Shown here one piece after another: positions 28,348-37,417 of a stretch of 64,000 bases of DNA; position 1 is the stretch's first letter, and each line of letters opens with the position of its first letter. This DNA is from Sphingopyxis sp. USTB-05. GTDB taxonomy: Bacteria > Pseudomonadota > Alphaproteobacteria > Sphingomonadales > Sphingomonadaceae. The stretch covers positions 2,852,001-2,916,000 of the forward strand of contig NZ_CP084712.1 in NCBI RefSeq assembly GCF_023822045.1, given 5' to 3'. Under the pieces are notes generated by a model, which was not told where the DNA came from, ran no database searches, and saw nothing but the letters and a program-made list of their open reading frames with translations. The position numbers and the translations under genes are program-made.

Positions 28348-30384
28348 TCAGACCAGACCGAGGCCGCCAACGGCCAGGTCGATGAGTTTGATACCGACAA
28401 ACGGCGCGACAAGACCGCCAAGGCCATAGACGGCAAGGTTGCGTGCCAGCAGCGGCCCCGCGCCCATCGGACGATAAGTGACGCCCTTCAGTGCGAGCGG
28501 CACGAGCAGCGGGATGATCAGCGCATTGAAGATGATCGCCGACAGGATCGCGCTCTCGGGGCTGGTCAGACCCATGACGTTGAGCACGCCCAATCCGGGA
28601 TACAGCACGATGAACATCGCCGGGATGATCGCGAAATATTTGGCGACGTCGTTCGCGACCGAAAAGGTCGTCAGCGCGCCGCGGGTCATCAGCAACTGCT
28701 TGCCGAGCCCGACAACCTCGATCAGCTTCGTCGGATCGCTGTCGAGGTCGACCATATTGCCCGCTTCGCGCGCCGCCTGCGTCCCCGTGTTCATCGCGAC
28801 CCCGACGTCGGCCTGCGCCAGCGCCGGCGCGTCGTTGGTGCCGTCGCCGCACATCGCGACAAGTCGCCCGCCCTGCTGTTCCTTGCGGATCAGTTCGAGC
28901 TTGTCCTCGGGCGTCGCCTGCGCAAGAAAATCGTCGACCCCGGCCTCAGCGGCAATCGCGGCGGCGGTGAGCGGGTTGTCGCCGGTGATCATCACCGTGC
29001 GGATGCCCATCGCGCGCAACTCGCCGAAGCGCTCGCGGATGCCCGCCTTGACGATGTCCTTGAGGAAGATTGCGCCGAGCAGTTGGCCGTCCTTCGCGAC
29101 CGCGAGCGGTGTGGCGCCTGCGCGCGCGATCTCGTCGGTGATACGGCGCAGTTCGGTTGCGGCGGCGGTTGCCCCCGCGCCGGGATTGGCCCTCAGGACC
29201 GAATCCACCGCGCCCTTCTGGATCACGCTGTCGCCGAGCTTGATGCCCGAGATGCGCGTCTGCGCGGTGAACGGGATGATCTCCGCACCCGCCGGCAATT
29301 CGCTCATCATCTGGCCGAACTTTTCACGCGCGAGCGCGACGATCGAGCGGCCTTCGGGCGTCTCATCGGCCAGGCTCGCAAGCAGCGCGGCCTCCGACAA
29401 TACGGCCATCGATTGCCCGCCAACGGGGCGAAACTCGGTTGCCTGACGGTCGCCGATCGTGATCGTGCCGGTTTTGTCGAGCAGCAGCACGTCGACGTCA
29501 CCCGCCGCCTCGACTGCACGGCCCGACTTCGCGAGCACGTTGAAACGGACGAGGCGGTCCATGCCGGCAATGCCGATGGCGGAGAGCAAGGCCGCGATCG
29601 TCGTCGGGATCAGCGTGATGAGCAGTGCCGCCAGGATCGCGACGGGAATGCTGCCGCCCGCATAATTTGCAAAGCTGGGGATCGTCCCGACCGCGATTAG
29701 GAAGATGATCGTCAGACCAACGAGCAGCAGCGTCAGCGCGATCTCGTTGGGCGTCTTCTGCCGCTCGGCGCCTTCGACGAGCGCGATCATCCGGTCGAGG
29801 AAGCCCTGCCCCGGATTGACGGTTACCTGAACGCGAATTTCGTCCGAAATCACGCGCGTCCCTGCCGTGACCGCCGACCGGTCGCCGCCTGCCTCGCGGA
29901 TCACGGGCGCGCTTTCGCCCGTGATCGCCGCCTCGTTCACCGATGCAACGCCCGCGACGACTTCGCCGTCGGACGGAATCAGGTCGCCGGTTTCGACAAG
30001 CACGACGTCGCCGACGCGGAGCGCACTTGCCGGTACGCTTTCCCAAGCCTTGCCGTCGCCCTTGAGCCGCTTCGCGGTCAATTCGGCCTTGGTCGCGCGA
30101 AGCGAAGCCGCCTGCGCCTTGCCGCGCCCTTCGGCGAGCGCCTCGGCAAAGGTGCCGAAGAGCACCGTCAGCCAAAGCCAGATGACGAGCTGCAGCTTGA
30201 AGCCGGTCGCAAGGCTGTCGTGACCAACGACGAGCAACACAGTCAGCAGCGCCGCGACCACGGCCGTCGTGAACATCACCGGATTGCGGATCAGTTCCTT
30301 CGGATTGAGTTTGCGGAAAGCGTCGCCGATCGCCGGAACGATCAGGTCAGCCGTGAAGAGAGACTTGGTTTCAGACCGAGCCAT
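28348..30384 (-). CDS. kdpB: K+-transporting P-type ATPase subunit B
   Basis: 678 residues, the energising subunit. Phosphorylation motif [13 protein letters not shown] near residue 302, TGE loop (AITGESAPV) and hinge [18 protein letters not shown] are all intact. About seven membrane helices. The start with [14 protein letters not shown] matches the family; the frame is open upstream without support. Lies 11 bases after kdpA. Confidence 0.97.
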   Translation of the reverse strand: MARSETKSLFTADLIVPAIGDAFRKLNPKELIRNPVMFTTAVVAALLTVLLVVGHDSLATGFKLQLVIWLWLTVLFGTFAEALAEGRGKAQAASLRATKAELTAKRLKGDGKAWESVPASALRVGDVVLVETGDLIPSDGEVVAGVASVNEAAITGESAPVIREAGGDRSAVTAGTRVISDEIRVQVTVNPGQGFLDRMIALVEGAERQKTPNEIALTLLLVGLTIIFLIAVGTIPSFANYAGGSIPVAILAALLITLIPTTIAALLSAIGIAGMDRLVRFNVLAKSGRAVEAAGDVDVLLLDKTGTITIGDRQATEFRPVGGQSMAVLSEAALLASLADETPEGRSIVALAREKFGQMMSELPAGAEIIPFTAQTRISGIKLGDSVIQKGAVDSVLRANPGAGATAAATELRRITDEIARAGATPLAVAKDGQLLGAIFLKDIVKAGIRERFGELRAMGIRTVMITGDNPLTAAAIAAEAGVDDFLAQATPEDKLELIRKEQQGGRLVAMCGDGTNDAPALAQADVGVAMNTGTQAAREAGNMVDLDSDPTKLIEVVGLGKQLLMTRGALTTFSVANDVAKYFAIIPAMFIVLYPGLGVLNVMGLTSPESAILSAIIFNALIIPLLVPLALKGVTYRPMGAGPLLARNLAVYGLGGLVAPFVGIKLIDLAVGGLGLV

Positions 30385-30395
30385 TTGATGATTCC

Positions 30396-32099
30396 TTAGA
30401 AAAGCTGGCCATTGATCATCGCGAGATGATCGGCGATCGGGCCAAGCGCTAGGCTGGGTAGGAAAGTCAGGCCGCCGACGATAAGCACGATGCCGACAAG
30501 CAGGCCCGTCCATAGCGGCCCGGTGGTCGGGAAGCTGCCCGCCGTCGCCGGCGTATATTTCTTTGCCGCCAGGCCGCCCGCGATCGCCAGCATGGGCACG
30601 ATGATGAAGAAGCGGCCGATCCACATCGCGGCACCCAGCATGCCATTATAAAAGGGTGTGTTGGCGGTAAGACCCGCAAAGGCCGAACCGTTGTTCGCGA
30701 CCGCGCTGGTGAAGGCGTAGAGAATTTCGGAGAAGCCGTGCGGCCCCTTGTTGAGCGGCCCGGCAAGTCCTGCCTCGGTCACCGAAGCGATAGCCGTAAA
30801 GCCGAGGATGACGAGCGGCAGGACCGCGATCGCCAGCACCGCCAGCTTGACCTCGCGCGCCTCGATCTTCTTGCCGACATATTCGGGGGTGCGACCGACC
30901 ATCAATCCGGCGACGAAGATCGCGAGGATCGCAAAAAGCAGGAAGCCATAGATACCCGCACCGACGCCGCCGATGACGACTTCGCCGAGCTGCATGTTGA
31001 ACAGCGGAATCAGGCCGCCAAGCGCGGTGAAGCTGTCGTGCATACCGTTGACCGCGCCGCACGAGGCGGCCGTCGTAACCACGGCGAACAGTGCGGTCTG
31101 CGCGATACCGAAGCGCACCTCCTTGCCTTCCATATTACCGCCCATGGCGCCAAGCTGGTGCAGCACGGGATTGCCCACGGCTTCCTGCCAATAAGTGATC
31201 GCGGTGCCCGCAACGAACAGCGTCATCATCGCGGCAAGGATGGCCCAGCCCTGGCGCGGGTTGCCGACCGCCTTGCCAAAGGTCCAGGTCAGGCCCACGC
31301 CGATCGCGAAGATCGAAAGCATCTGGACGAAGTTGGTGAGCGCGGTCGGATTTTCGAACGGATGCGCCGAGTTGGCGTTGAAAAAGCCGCCGCCGTTGGT
31401 GCCGAGCATCTTGATCGCTTCCTGCGAAGCGACCGGACCCAGTGCAAGGGTCTGTTTGACACCCTCCAGCGTCGTGACATCGACCGACCCCGCCAGCGTC
31501 TGCGGGACGCCGCTCGCGATATAGAAGATCGCGATGACGACGCAGAGCGGCAGCAGCAGGTACAGTGTCACCCGCGTCATATCGGCCCAGAAATTGCCGA
31601 TCGTCTTCATCTCGCGCCGCGCGAAACCCCGGAACAGAGCGAACGCAAGCGCAATGCCCGTCGCCGCCGAAAGGAAATTGTGGATCGTCAGGCCGAGCAT
31701 CTGGCTGAGGTTCGACATCGTCGACTCGCCGCCATAGCTTTGCCAGTTGGTGTTCGCCGTGAAGCTGATCGCGGTGTTGAACGCGAGATCCGCGCTCGTG
31801 CCGTCATAGCCAAGCGGATTGAGCGGCAGCACGCCCTGCAGGCGCAGGATCGCATAGGTGAAGAGCGCGAGCACCGCATTGAAGATCAGCATATGCACCG
31901 CGTAGCGGCGCCAGCCCTGCTCTTCGGCGGGGTCGATGCCCGACAGGCGGTAAAAGCCCGTTTCGACGGGCCCGAGCACCCGATGAAGCGGCGTGCGGCG
32001 CCCCTCATAGAGCGCGAAGAGCCATTGCCCCATCGGCTTTGCAAGCAACAGCAGGATACCGATGAACGCGGCGATCAGAAGCCATCCCTGAAATGTCAT
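30396..32099 (-). CDS. kdpA: K+-transporting ATPase subunit A (channel subunit)
   Basis: 567 residues, about ten membrane segments, with the selectivity-filter-like loops [30 protein letters not shown] and [12 protein letters not shown]. It binds and conducts K+ in the KdpFABC complex. Confidence 0.97.
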   Translation of the reverse strand: MTFQGWLLIAAFIGILLLLAKPMGQWLFALYEGRRTPLHRVLGPVETGFYRLSGIDPAEEQGWRRYAVHMLIFNAVLALFTYAILRLQGVLPLNPLGYDGTSADLAFNTAISFTANTNWQSYGGESTMSNLSQMLGLTIHNFLSAATGIALAFALFRGFARREMKTIGNFWADMTRVTLYLLLPLCVVIAIFYIASGVPQTLAGSVDVTTLEGVKQTLALGPVASQEAIKMLGTNGGGFFNANSAHPFENPTALTNFVQMLSIFAIGVGLTWTFGKAVGNPRQGWAILAAMMTLFVAGTAITYWQEAVGNPVLHQLGAMGGNMEGKEVRFGIAQTALFAVVTTAASCGAVNGMHDSFTALGGLIPLFNMQLGEVVIGGVGAGIYGFLLFAILAIFVAGLMVGRTPEYVGKKIEAREVKLAVLAIAVLPLVILGFTAIASVTEAGLAGPLNKGPHGFSEILYAFTSAVANNGSAFAGLTANTPFYNGMLGAAMWIGRFFIIVPMLAIAGGLAAKKYTPATAGSFPTTGPLWTGLLVGIVLIVGGLTFLPSLALGPIADHLAMINGQLF

Positions 32100-32111
32100 G
32101 GCATGCCTCCT

Positions 32112-32201
32112 TTAGAAGCGTTCGGGCCGCGCGAGCACGGCGACGAGATAGAAAAGAAGGCCGAGCGCGGTGAGACCGGCGAGCCAAAGGTCGAGTGTCA
32201 T
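32112..32201 (-). CDS. kdpF: K+-transporting ATPase subunit F
   Basis: 29 residues, MTLDLWLAGLTALGLLFYLV then AVLARPERF: a single hydrophobic helix with the typical KdpF C terminus (ARPERF). It stabilises the Kdp complex. The stop lies 12 bases upstream of kdpA. Confidence 0.9.
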   Translation of the reverse strand: MTLDLWLAGLTALGLLFYLVAVLARPERF

Positions 32202-32212
32202 GACATCATTCC

Positions 32213-32296
32213 TTATGCGTCGTCGCAAAGGCGCGCGTAGCCGAGGCTGGCGGCTAGCAAGGCGAAGATGATGCCGACCCAGATGAGATCCTGCAT
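32213..32296 (-). CDS. 27-residue membrane peptide leading the kdp operon
   Basis: MQDLIWVGIIFALLAASLGY then ARLCDDA: one hydrophobic helix with an acidic C terminus. A clear ribosome binding site GGAG lies 7 bases upstream. It is the first gene after the kdp promoter motif and lies 11 bases before kdpF, so it must be on the kdp transcript. It could be an extra small Kdp subunit or a regulatory leader peptide; neither can be decided here. Confidence 0.75.
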   Translation of the reverse strand: MQDLIWVGIIFALLAASLGYARLCDDA

Positions 32297-32644
32297 GGTT
32301 TTGCTCCAGCAAGGCGCTGGCCACGGGAGGTGGCACGAGTCGTCTGCGGACTTCCAAATAGGTGAGCCCAGCGTTTGAATTCGAGAGAATGAAAACGCCT
32401 CCCGCATAGTATTCTCATATGATTTTGCCGATTTCGCCGGCCCGCCGCGCGGCGACCGCAGTTCACCGCGCGAAAGACATTTCCATCGCGGCCGCACGCC
32501 CAAGCCAGCGCCTCGCGGAAATAATGAAAATACAATGGCTAACGCCCCCGCTCGATCTCGAATCCCTATGCGCGGCCCAATAGGTTGCGGGCATCGGACC
32601 CCGATTTCCGGGCTCCGGTTTGAGTAGCCAAGGAGCATCTCACC
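32297..32644. other. Divergent promoter region of the kdp operon
   Basis: No gene seen. Holds site C of the shared motif and the leader of the minus-strand kdp operon. On the right side it holds the promoter of the plus-strand 88-residue protein, for which no clear elements were found. Confidence 0.6.
32377..32421 (-). promoter_or_regulatory. Shared kdp-type promoter motif, site C (kdp operon)
   Basis: GAATTCGAGAG and CATAGTATTCTCATATG with box starts 28 bases apart, 81 bases upstream of the first small gene of the kdp operon. Read on the coding strand, the CATA/TATG inverted repeat lies at about the -35 region and CTCTCGAATTC near -10, the layout expected for an activator such as KdpE. Confidence 0.8.
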
Positions 32645-32911
32645 ATGATTTCTGCGATTTCCGCGGAGCCCGACCCAGCGAGCCTGACGATCATCGTCGG
32701 CCGCGACGCCTTCGGTCACTGGCTGGTTCAGGGCTGTAAAGGACAGCTTGAGGGCCGCTTCATCTCGCGCGATGCGGCCTGGGCCTTCGCTCGTTCCGAA
32801 TGCCGCGGCGTTCCGGGCGCCAGGGCCATCGCGGCCCCGCAACCGCTGACCCCAACCGTTTCCTTCGCCCCGTTGCGGGCGGACGAGACGGCGATCGCGC
32901 ACGCGGCATGA
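32645..32911 (+). CDS. Small soluble protein of unknown function
   Basis: 88 residues. A short conserved-looking core LTIIVGRDAFGHWLVQGCKG then FISRDAAWAFARSE recalls small proteins in which a 'GHWLV' strand precedes a helix that reads like a DUF2188 domain; not certain. AAGGAG lies about 9 bases before the ATG. The next gene begins 11 bases after its stop, so they are likely co-transcribed. Confidence 0.7.
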   Translation: MISAISAEPDPASLTIIVGRDAFGHWLVQGCKGQLEGRFISRDAAWAFARSECRGVPGARAIAAPQPLTPTVSFAPLRADETAIAHAA

Positions 32912-32922
32912 GGAGGATGACC

Positions 32923-33438
32923 ATGCATCATTCTCCGATGACCCCCGCCGGCATATTGTGGATGTCTCCCGCCGCGGCCGTGCGGTCGGCCGCGACGCAG
33001 GGTGCGCGCAGCCATGCTGAAAAGGACCGTCGCTGGCCCGCCATGTTGCGCAAGCTCAGGGGCCTGCGCAAGCGCGGGCGGCGCAGCATCCGCATCGTCG
33101 ATGCCGATTGCGGCGCGGGCGAATTGCTCATGCACGCCGTCCGCCGCGCCCGCGAACTCGGCTTCGTCGCGATCGAGGGCCGCGGGATCGACAGCGATCC
33201 GCGGCTCATCGCGAGCGCGCGGCAGGCCGCCGCCCGGCAGGCAGACCCCGCCATCGGCCTCATTTTCGAGGAGGCCGATATGAAGCGCGCGATGCGCGAG
33301 GAAGCGGAATTCCCCGCCGACCTGCTGCTCTGCCCATCATCTGGCGAGAATGAGCGCGAGCTTGCCGAGCTGGCGAAGGCGGCGGGCGAAACGGTCCTTT
33401 GGGACCGTCATGCCGCGCGCCGGGAGGAAAACGCATGA
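32923..33438 (+). CDS. Methyltransferase-like protein (degenerate SAM fold)
   Basis: 171 residues. The central stretch RIVDADCGAGELLMHAVRRA has the shape of a SAM motif I (D-x-x-C-G-x-G), followed by EGRGIDSDPRLIASARQAA as motif II. The later methyltransferase motifs are weak, and the protein is shorter than active enzymes. AGGAGG stands 6 bases before this ATG, which selects it over two in-frame ATGs just upstream. The 3' end overlaps the next gene (ATGA). Confidence 0.7.
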   Translation: MHHSPMTPAGILWMSPAAAVRSAATQGARSHAEKDRRWPAMLRKLRGLRKRGRRSIRIVDADCGAGELLMHAVRRARELGFVAIEGRGIDSDPRLIASARQAAARQADPAIGLIFEEADMKRAMREEAEFPADLLLCPSSGENERELAELAKAAGETVLWDRHAARREENA

Positions 33439-33698
33439 CCCGGCGCGACCTTTTCTGGCGCGCAGCAGGGGCGACACTCATCGCTGCCGGGGCACTCGCG
33501 ACCCGCGCCGCCGCGTCGGCCGCCGCAGGCAGCGCCGACATCGCCGGCCTCCTCGGCGTGCTGCTGGCAGCCTGGGGCCTGCTGCTCCTGATCGGCGGAA
33601 AAAGGGTCGCACTCGCGCTGCGCGTCGAGCGAAGCCGACACCGCGAACTGCCCGGCGCGATACGAAGCGCACGGCAAGCCCGGCGCCGCGCCCCCTGA
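33435..33698 (+). CDS. Small two-helix membrane protein
   Basis: 87 residues. Two hydrophobic stretches (ATLIAAGALATRAAASAAAG and IAGLLGVLLAAWGLLLLIGG) and a strongly basic tail. Start and previous stop overlap as ATGA, so it is translationally coupled to the methyltransferase-like gene. Function unknown. Confidence 0.65.
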   Translation: MTRRDLFWRAAGATLIAAGALATRAAASAAAGSADIAGLLGVLLAAWGLLLLIGGKRVALALRVERSRHRELPGAIRSARQARRRAP

Positions 33699-33721
33699 CC
33701 CTTCATGCTAGGATATCATTG

Positions 33722-35002
33722 ATGAACAGCTTTCCCACGCGTGGCGGCGAGATACACGCCGAGGCAGTGTCGCTCGAGACAATCGCCGCGACCGTCGGCA
33801 CGCCCGCCTATGTCTATTCCGCCGAGGCGCTTCGGCGCTCGGCACAGCGCTTCCGCGCAGCGCTCGCGGGGGTGCCGCGCAAGCAGCTTATGTTCGCGGT
33901 AAAGGCCAATCCCTCGCTCGCCGTGCTCCGCATCCTCGCCGATCAGAATTATGGTGCCGACATCGTTTCCGGCGGCGAGCTCGATTGCGCGCTGGCCGCC
34001 GGGATCACCGCGAACCACATCGTCTTCTCGGGCGTCGGCAAGACGGCGCCCGAACTCATCGCCGGGCTCGATGCCGGTATCGGCCGCTTCAACCTCGAAC
34101 TCGAGCGCGAGGGGCAGTTGCTCTCGGCGCTCGCAGCTCAGCGCGGCAAACGCGCGCCCACCCTGCTCCGCATCAACCCCGACGTCGACGCGAGCACGCA
34201 CGCAAAGATCACGACGGGCCGCTGCGACAGCAAGTTCGGCGTCGCCATCAACGAAGCCTCCGCGATGTACGACCGGCTTGCGGCGCTTCCGGGCCTAGAT
34301 CTTCACGGGCTTGCCGTTCACATCGGAAGCCAGATCACCGACCTTGCGCCGCTGGAGGCCGCCTATCGCAAGATCGGTGAGTTGATCCGCGCGCTGCGGG
34401 CAAAGGGCCACCGCGTCTATCATGTCGATCTCGGTGGCGGGCTCGGCGTATCATACCGGCCCGATCAGACGGAGGCGGACGTCGAAGCTTATGGCGCGAT
34501 GGTCGCGGCGGTCACGCGCGATTGGGACGCGACCCTCCTCTTCGAACCCGGCCGCCTTATCGCCGCGCAGGCCGGCATCCTCCTTACACGTGTCTTGTGG
34601 GTAAAGCCGGGGTCGGAGCATCCATTCGTGGTGGTCGACGCCGCAATGAACGACCTCGCCCGTCCCGCGCTATATGACGCATGGCATGAATTTGCCGCCG
34701 TCCGGCCCACGGGTGACCGCTTCGTCGCCCATATCGTCGGCCCGATCTGCGAGACCGGCGACACTTTTGCAAAGGCGCGGGCGATCGACCGGGTCGGCGA
34801 AGGCGACCTCGCGCTCTTCCGATCGGCCGGGGCGTATGGCGCGGCGATGGCATCGACTTATAATTGCCGGGCGCTCGTCCCCGAGGTGCTGGTCGACGGC
34901 AACCGCCATGCAGTCATTGCCGAACGCACGCCGGCGCATGCGGTACGAAAGCAGCACTTGGCGCCGTGGATGCAGGGCGCCCCGTCGATCCGCGCCGCCT
35001 GA
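33722..35002 (+). CDS. lysA: Diaminopimelate decarboxylase
   Basis: 426 residues. PLP-dependent final step of lysine synthesis (meso-DAP to lysine). PLP lysine K61 in FAVKANPSLAVLR; His in GLAVHIGSQI; Gly-rich phosphate loop DLGGGLGVSY; substrate motifs EPGR and GPICETGDTFA; and the C-terminal GAYGAAMASTYN. Length fits. The ATG chosen begins MNSFPTRGGEIHAE, as in sphingomonad LysA. An AGGA lies 12 bases upstream. Confidence 0.96.
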   Translation: MNSFPTRGGEIHAEAVSLETIAATVGTPAYVYSAEALRRSAQRFRAALAGVPRKQLMFAVKANPSLAVLRILADQNYGADIVSGGELDCALAAGITANHIVFSGVGKTAPELIAGLDAGIGRFNLELEREGQLLSALAAQRGKRAPTLLRINPDVDASTHAKITTGRCDSKFGVAINEASAMYDRLAALPGLDLHGLAVHIGSQITDLAPLEAAYRKIGELIRALRAKGHRVYHVDLGGGLGVSYRPDQTEADVEAYGAMVAAVTRDWDATLLFEPGRLIAAQAGILLTRVLWVKPGSEHPFVVVDAAMNDLARPALYDAWHEFAAVRPTGDRFVAHIVGPICETGDTFAKARAIDRVGEGDLALFRSAGAYGAAMASTYNCRALVPEVLVDGNRHAVIAERTPAHAVRKQHLAPWMQGAPSIRAA

Positions 35003-35010
35003 CGTGCTGC

Positions 35011-35047
35011 AAAAAGGGCCGGCGCGTTCCGCGCGGCGGCCCTTTCG
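35011..35047 (+). terminator. Terminator of lysA
   Basis: AAAAAGGGCCGGCGCG, loop TTCC, then GCGCGGCGGCCCTTT: a stem with one bulged region, starting 8 bases after the lysA stop. Confidence 0.75.
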
Positions 35048-35230
35048 CTCGATTCTGTGCTCGATGTTGCACGACGACATCGCGCGGTAGAAAGAGAGCC
35101 TGGCCCGTATAGCGACGCCGTTCGCTGCCCAAAGAAATTTCAATGATCGCGGCGACCCTTGCGGCGATTCGCGGCACGCCGATCTTCGCATTTTTCGGGG
35201 AACCTTGCCGACCACCCCTGAGGGGGAGAA

Positions 35231-35319
35231 ATGGTGCCCAGAAGAGGACTCGAACCTCCACGACCTTGCGATCGCCAGCACCTGAAGCTGGTGCGTCTAC
35301 CAATTCCGCCATCTGGGCA
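35231..35319 (-). tRNA. tRNA-Leu (anticodon CAG)
   Basis: Acceptor TGCCCAG/CTGGGCA, long variable arm as in leucine tRNAs, anticodon stem CCAGC/GCTGG with loop TTCAGGT, T arm with GGTTCGAGTCC, and encoded CCA. Confidence 0.95.
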
Positions 35320-35519
35320 CGGGGTAGGAGCGGGCGCTTAGCGGGGCGTCTGGCGACTTGTCAACCGCATCGCACGGGCCAGGGTGCATTTTATCGCAAA
35401 GCCGCCGGTTTTACGTCGCAAAGCCGCCTTCGCCCCTTGCTCCCCTTCCCGCTTCGCGGCATGGGGAAGGCCGTCGGCGCGACCTGCGCCATCCAGAGAA
35501 TCGATACAGGCGGACGCAA

Positions 35520-36458
35520 ATGCAGAAACTCGACGGGCAATTGATCACGGTGCTGGGCGGCGGTGGCTTCCTCGGCCGCTATGTCGTGCAGCGGCTCCTT
35601 GCGCGCGGCGCCCGCGTCCGTATCGCACAACGGACCCCGCGCGCCGCGACCTTCCTGAAACCGCTCGGCGGCCTCGGTCAGACGCAGTTCGTCGCCGTCG
35701 ACGTCCGCGACGCGGCAAGCGTCGCGCGTGCCGTGCAAGGCAGCGATGCGGTCATCAACCTCGTCGGCGCATTCGGCGACATGCAGGCAGTCCAGGCCGA
35801 CGGCGCTGGCCATGTTGCCGCGGCTGCCAAGGCGGCGGGTGTCGGCGCGCTGGTTCATGTGTCGGCGATCGGCGCCGATCCTGAAAGCGCATCGGCCTAT
35901 GGCCGCAGCAAGGGCGCTGGCGAGGCCGCGGTCCGCGCCGCTTTTGCTGACGCCGCGATCCTGCGCCCCTCGATCCTGTTCGGCCGCGAAGATCATTTCA
36001 TCAACCGCTTCGCCACGATGATGCGTATGACGCCGGTCGTCCCGGTGATCGCCCCGAATGCGAAGTTCCAGCCCGTCTATGTCGGCGACGTCGCCGATGC
36101 AGTCGTCGCGGCGCTCAGCAATAACGCTTCCGGCAAGATTTTCGAGCTCGGCGGGCCGCAGGTGCTGACGATGGGCGAACTGCTGCGCTGGATCGCCGAC
36201 GCGACCGGCCGTTCGCCGCTGTTCGTCGATGTTCCCGATTTTGTCGCCTCGGCGCTCGCGACGGGCTTCGGCTGGGCACCCGGCGCGCCGATCACCAAGG
36301 ATCAGTGGCTGATGCTCCAGCATGACAATGTCGTCGCGAGCGGCGCCGCCGGCCTCGCCGAGCTTGGCGTCACACCGACCTCGCTCGCCTCGGTCGCCGA
36401 CGGCTGGCTCGTCCAATATCGCCGTAACGGCCGCTTCGCCGAGCTTGCTTCGCGATAA
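35520..36458 (+). CDS. NAD(P)H-binding protein, complex I NDUFA9-like family
   Basis: 312 residues, extended SDR fold. Nucleotide motif VLGGGGFLGRYVVQRLLARG at the N terminus; later HVSAIGADPESASAYGRSKG and ILRPSILFGREDHFINRFA are typical of NDUFA9-related proteins in alphaproteobacteria. Their role may be in complex I or quinone chemistry, which is not settled. TAATG overlap with uppP shows operon structure. Confidence 0.88.
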   Translation: MQKLDGQLITVLGGGGFLGRYVVQRLLARGARVRIAQRTPRAATFLKPLGGLGQTQFVAVDVRDAASVARAVQGSDAVINLVGAFGDMQAVQADGAGHVAAAAKAAGVGALVHVSAIGADPESASAYGRSKGAGEAAVRAAFADAAILRPSILFGREDHFINRFATMMRMTPVVPVIAPNAKFQPVYVGDVADAVVAALSNNASGKIFELGGPQVLTMGELLRWIADATGRSPLFVDVPDFVASALATGFGWAPGAPITKDQWLMLQHDNVVASGAAGLAELGVTPTSLASVADGWLVQYRRNGRFAELASR

Positions 36459-37258
36459 TGTCTATCTGGCTGACCGCAATCATCCTCGGCATCGTCGAGG
36501 GTCTGACCGAGTTTTTGCCCGTCTCCTCGACAGGGCATCTCATCCTCGCAACCGAATTGCTCGGCTATGATGCCGCGCGATGGGCGATCTTCAACATCGC
36601 GATCCAGCCCGGCGCCATCCTTGCGATCGTCGTCCTGTACCGGAAGCTGTTCTGGGACATGTTCACCGGCTTCTTCCGCCGCGATCCGGTCGCCATCGCT
36701 TTCGTGCGCAATCTGCTGCTCGCATTTTTCCCGGCAGTCGTCCTTGGTCTCGCCTTTGGCGACTATATCGAGCTGCTGCTCGAAAATGCGGTCGTCGTCG
36801 CATGGGCGCTGATCATCGGCGGCTTTGCGATCCTGCTTGTCGAACGCTTCGCCAAGACGAAGGATGTCGGGGGCGTCGCCAATGTGTCGACGCGACAATC
36901 GATCCTCGTCGGGCTGGTCCAGTGCATCGCGATGATCCCCGGCGTCAGCCGGTCGGGCGCGACGATCCTCGGCGCGATGTCGTTCGGTGTCGACCGCAAG
37001 ACCGCGGCCGAGTTCAGCTTCTTCCTCGCCCTCCCCACGCTGACCGGCGCGACGGTGCTTCAGCTTTTCAAGCATCGCGACGCGATCACGTCGAACGATC
37101 TCGGCCTGATCGCGGTCGGCTCGCTCGTCTCCTTCGTCGTCGCCTGGGCGGTGATCAAGGCGTTCCTGGCGGTCGTCACGCGCTATGGCTTTGCGCCTTT
37201 CGCCTGGTATCGAATCATCGCAGGCGTCGCCGCGCTGATCTGGCTCGGCATGAGATAG
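36458..37258 (+). CDS. uppP: Undecaprenyl-diphosphatase
   Basis: 266 residues, about eight membrane helices. Recycles the lipid carrier for cell-wall synthesis and confers bacitracin tolerance. Both catalytic blocks are intact: GLTEFLPVSSTGHLIL near the N terminus and PGVSRSGATILGA in the middle. Starts inside the stop of the previous gene (TAATG). Confidence 0.96.
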   Translation: MSIWLTAIILGIVEGLTEFLPVSSTGHLILATELLGYDAARWAIFNIAIQPGAILAIVVLYRKLFWDMFTGFFRRDPVAIAFVRNLLLAFFPAVVLGLAFGDYIELLLENAVVVAWALIIGGFAILLVERFAKTKDVGGVANVSTRQSILVGLVQCIAMIPGVSRSGATILGAMSFGVDRKTAAEFSFFLALPTLTGATVLQLFKHRDAITSNDLGLIAVGSLVSFVVAWAVIKAFLAVVTRYGFAPFAWYRIIAGVAALIWLGMR

Positions 37259-37417
37259 GTCCGAAACGGTATTAATTGGCGAAAGATAATTGCGCAAACC
37301 CATTTTGAGGTAAATTCACCCTCCAATTTAGGTTATCAATACTGTCCTAACTCGATATTCGCCCGTGACAGGGCTTTTCCAGCCATGCATTTCGCCTTCC
37401 AACGAAGGGGATACTGC

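Noticed and set aside
28294..29700. 468-codon plus-strand frame
   Set aside because: Lies antisense to kdpB and kdpC and consists of Arg/Asp-rich shadow sequence.
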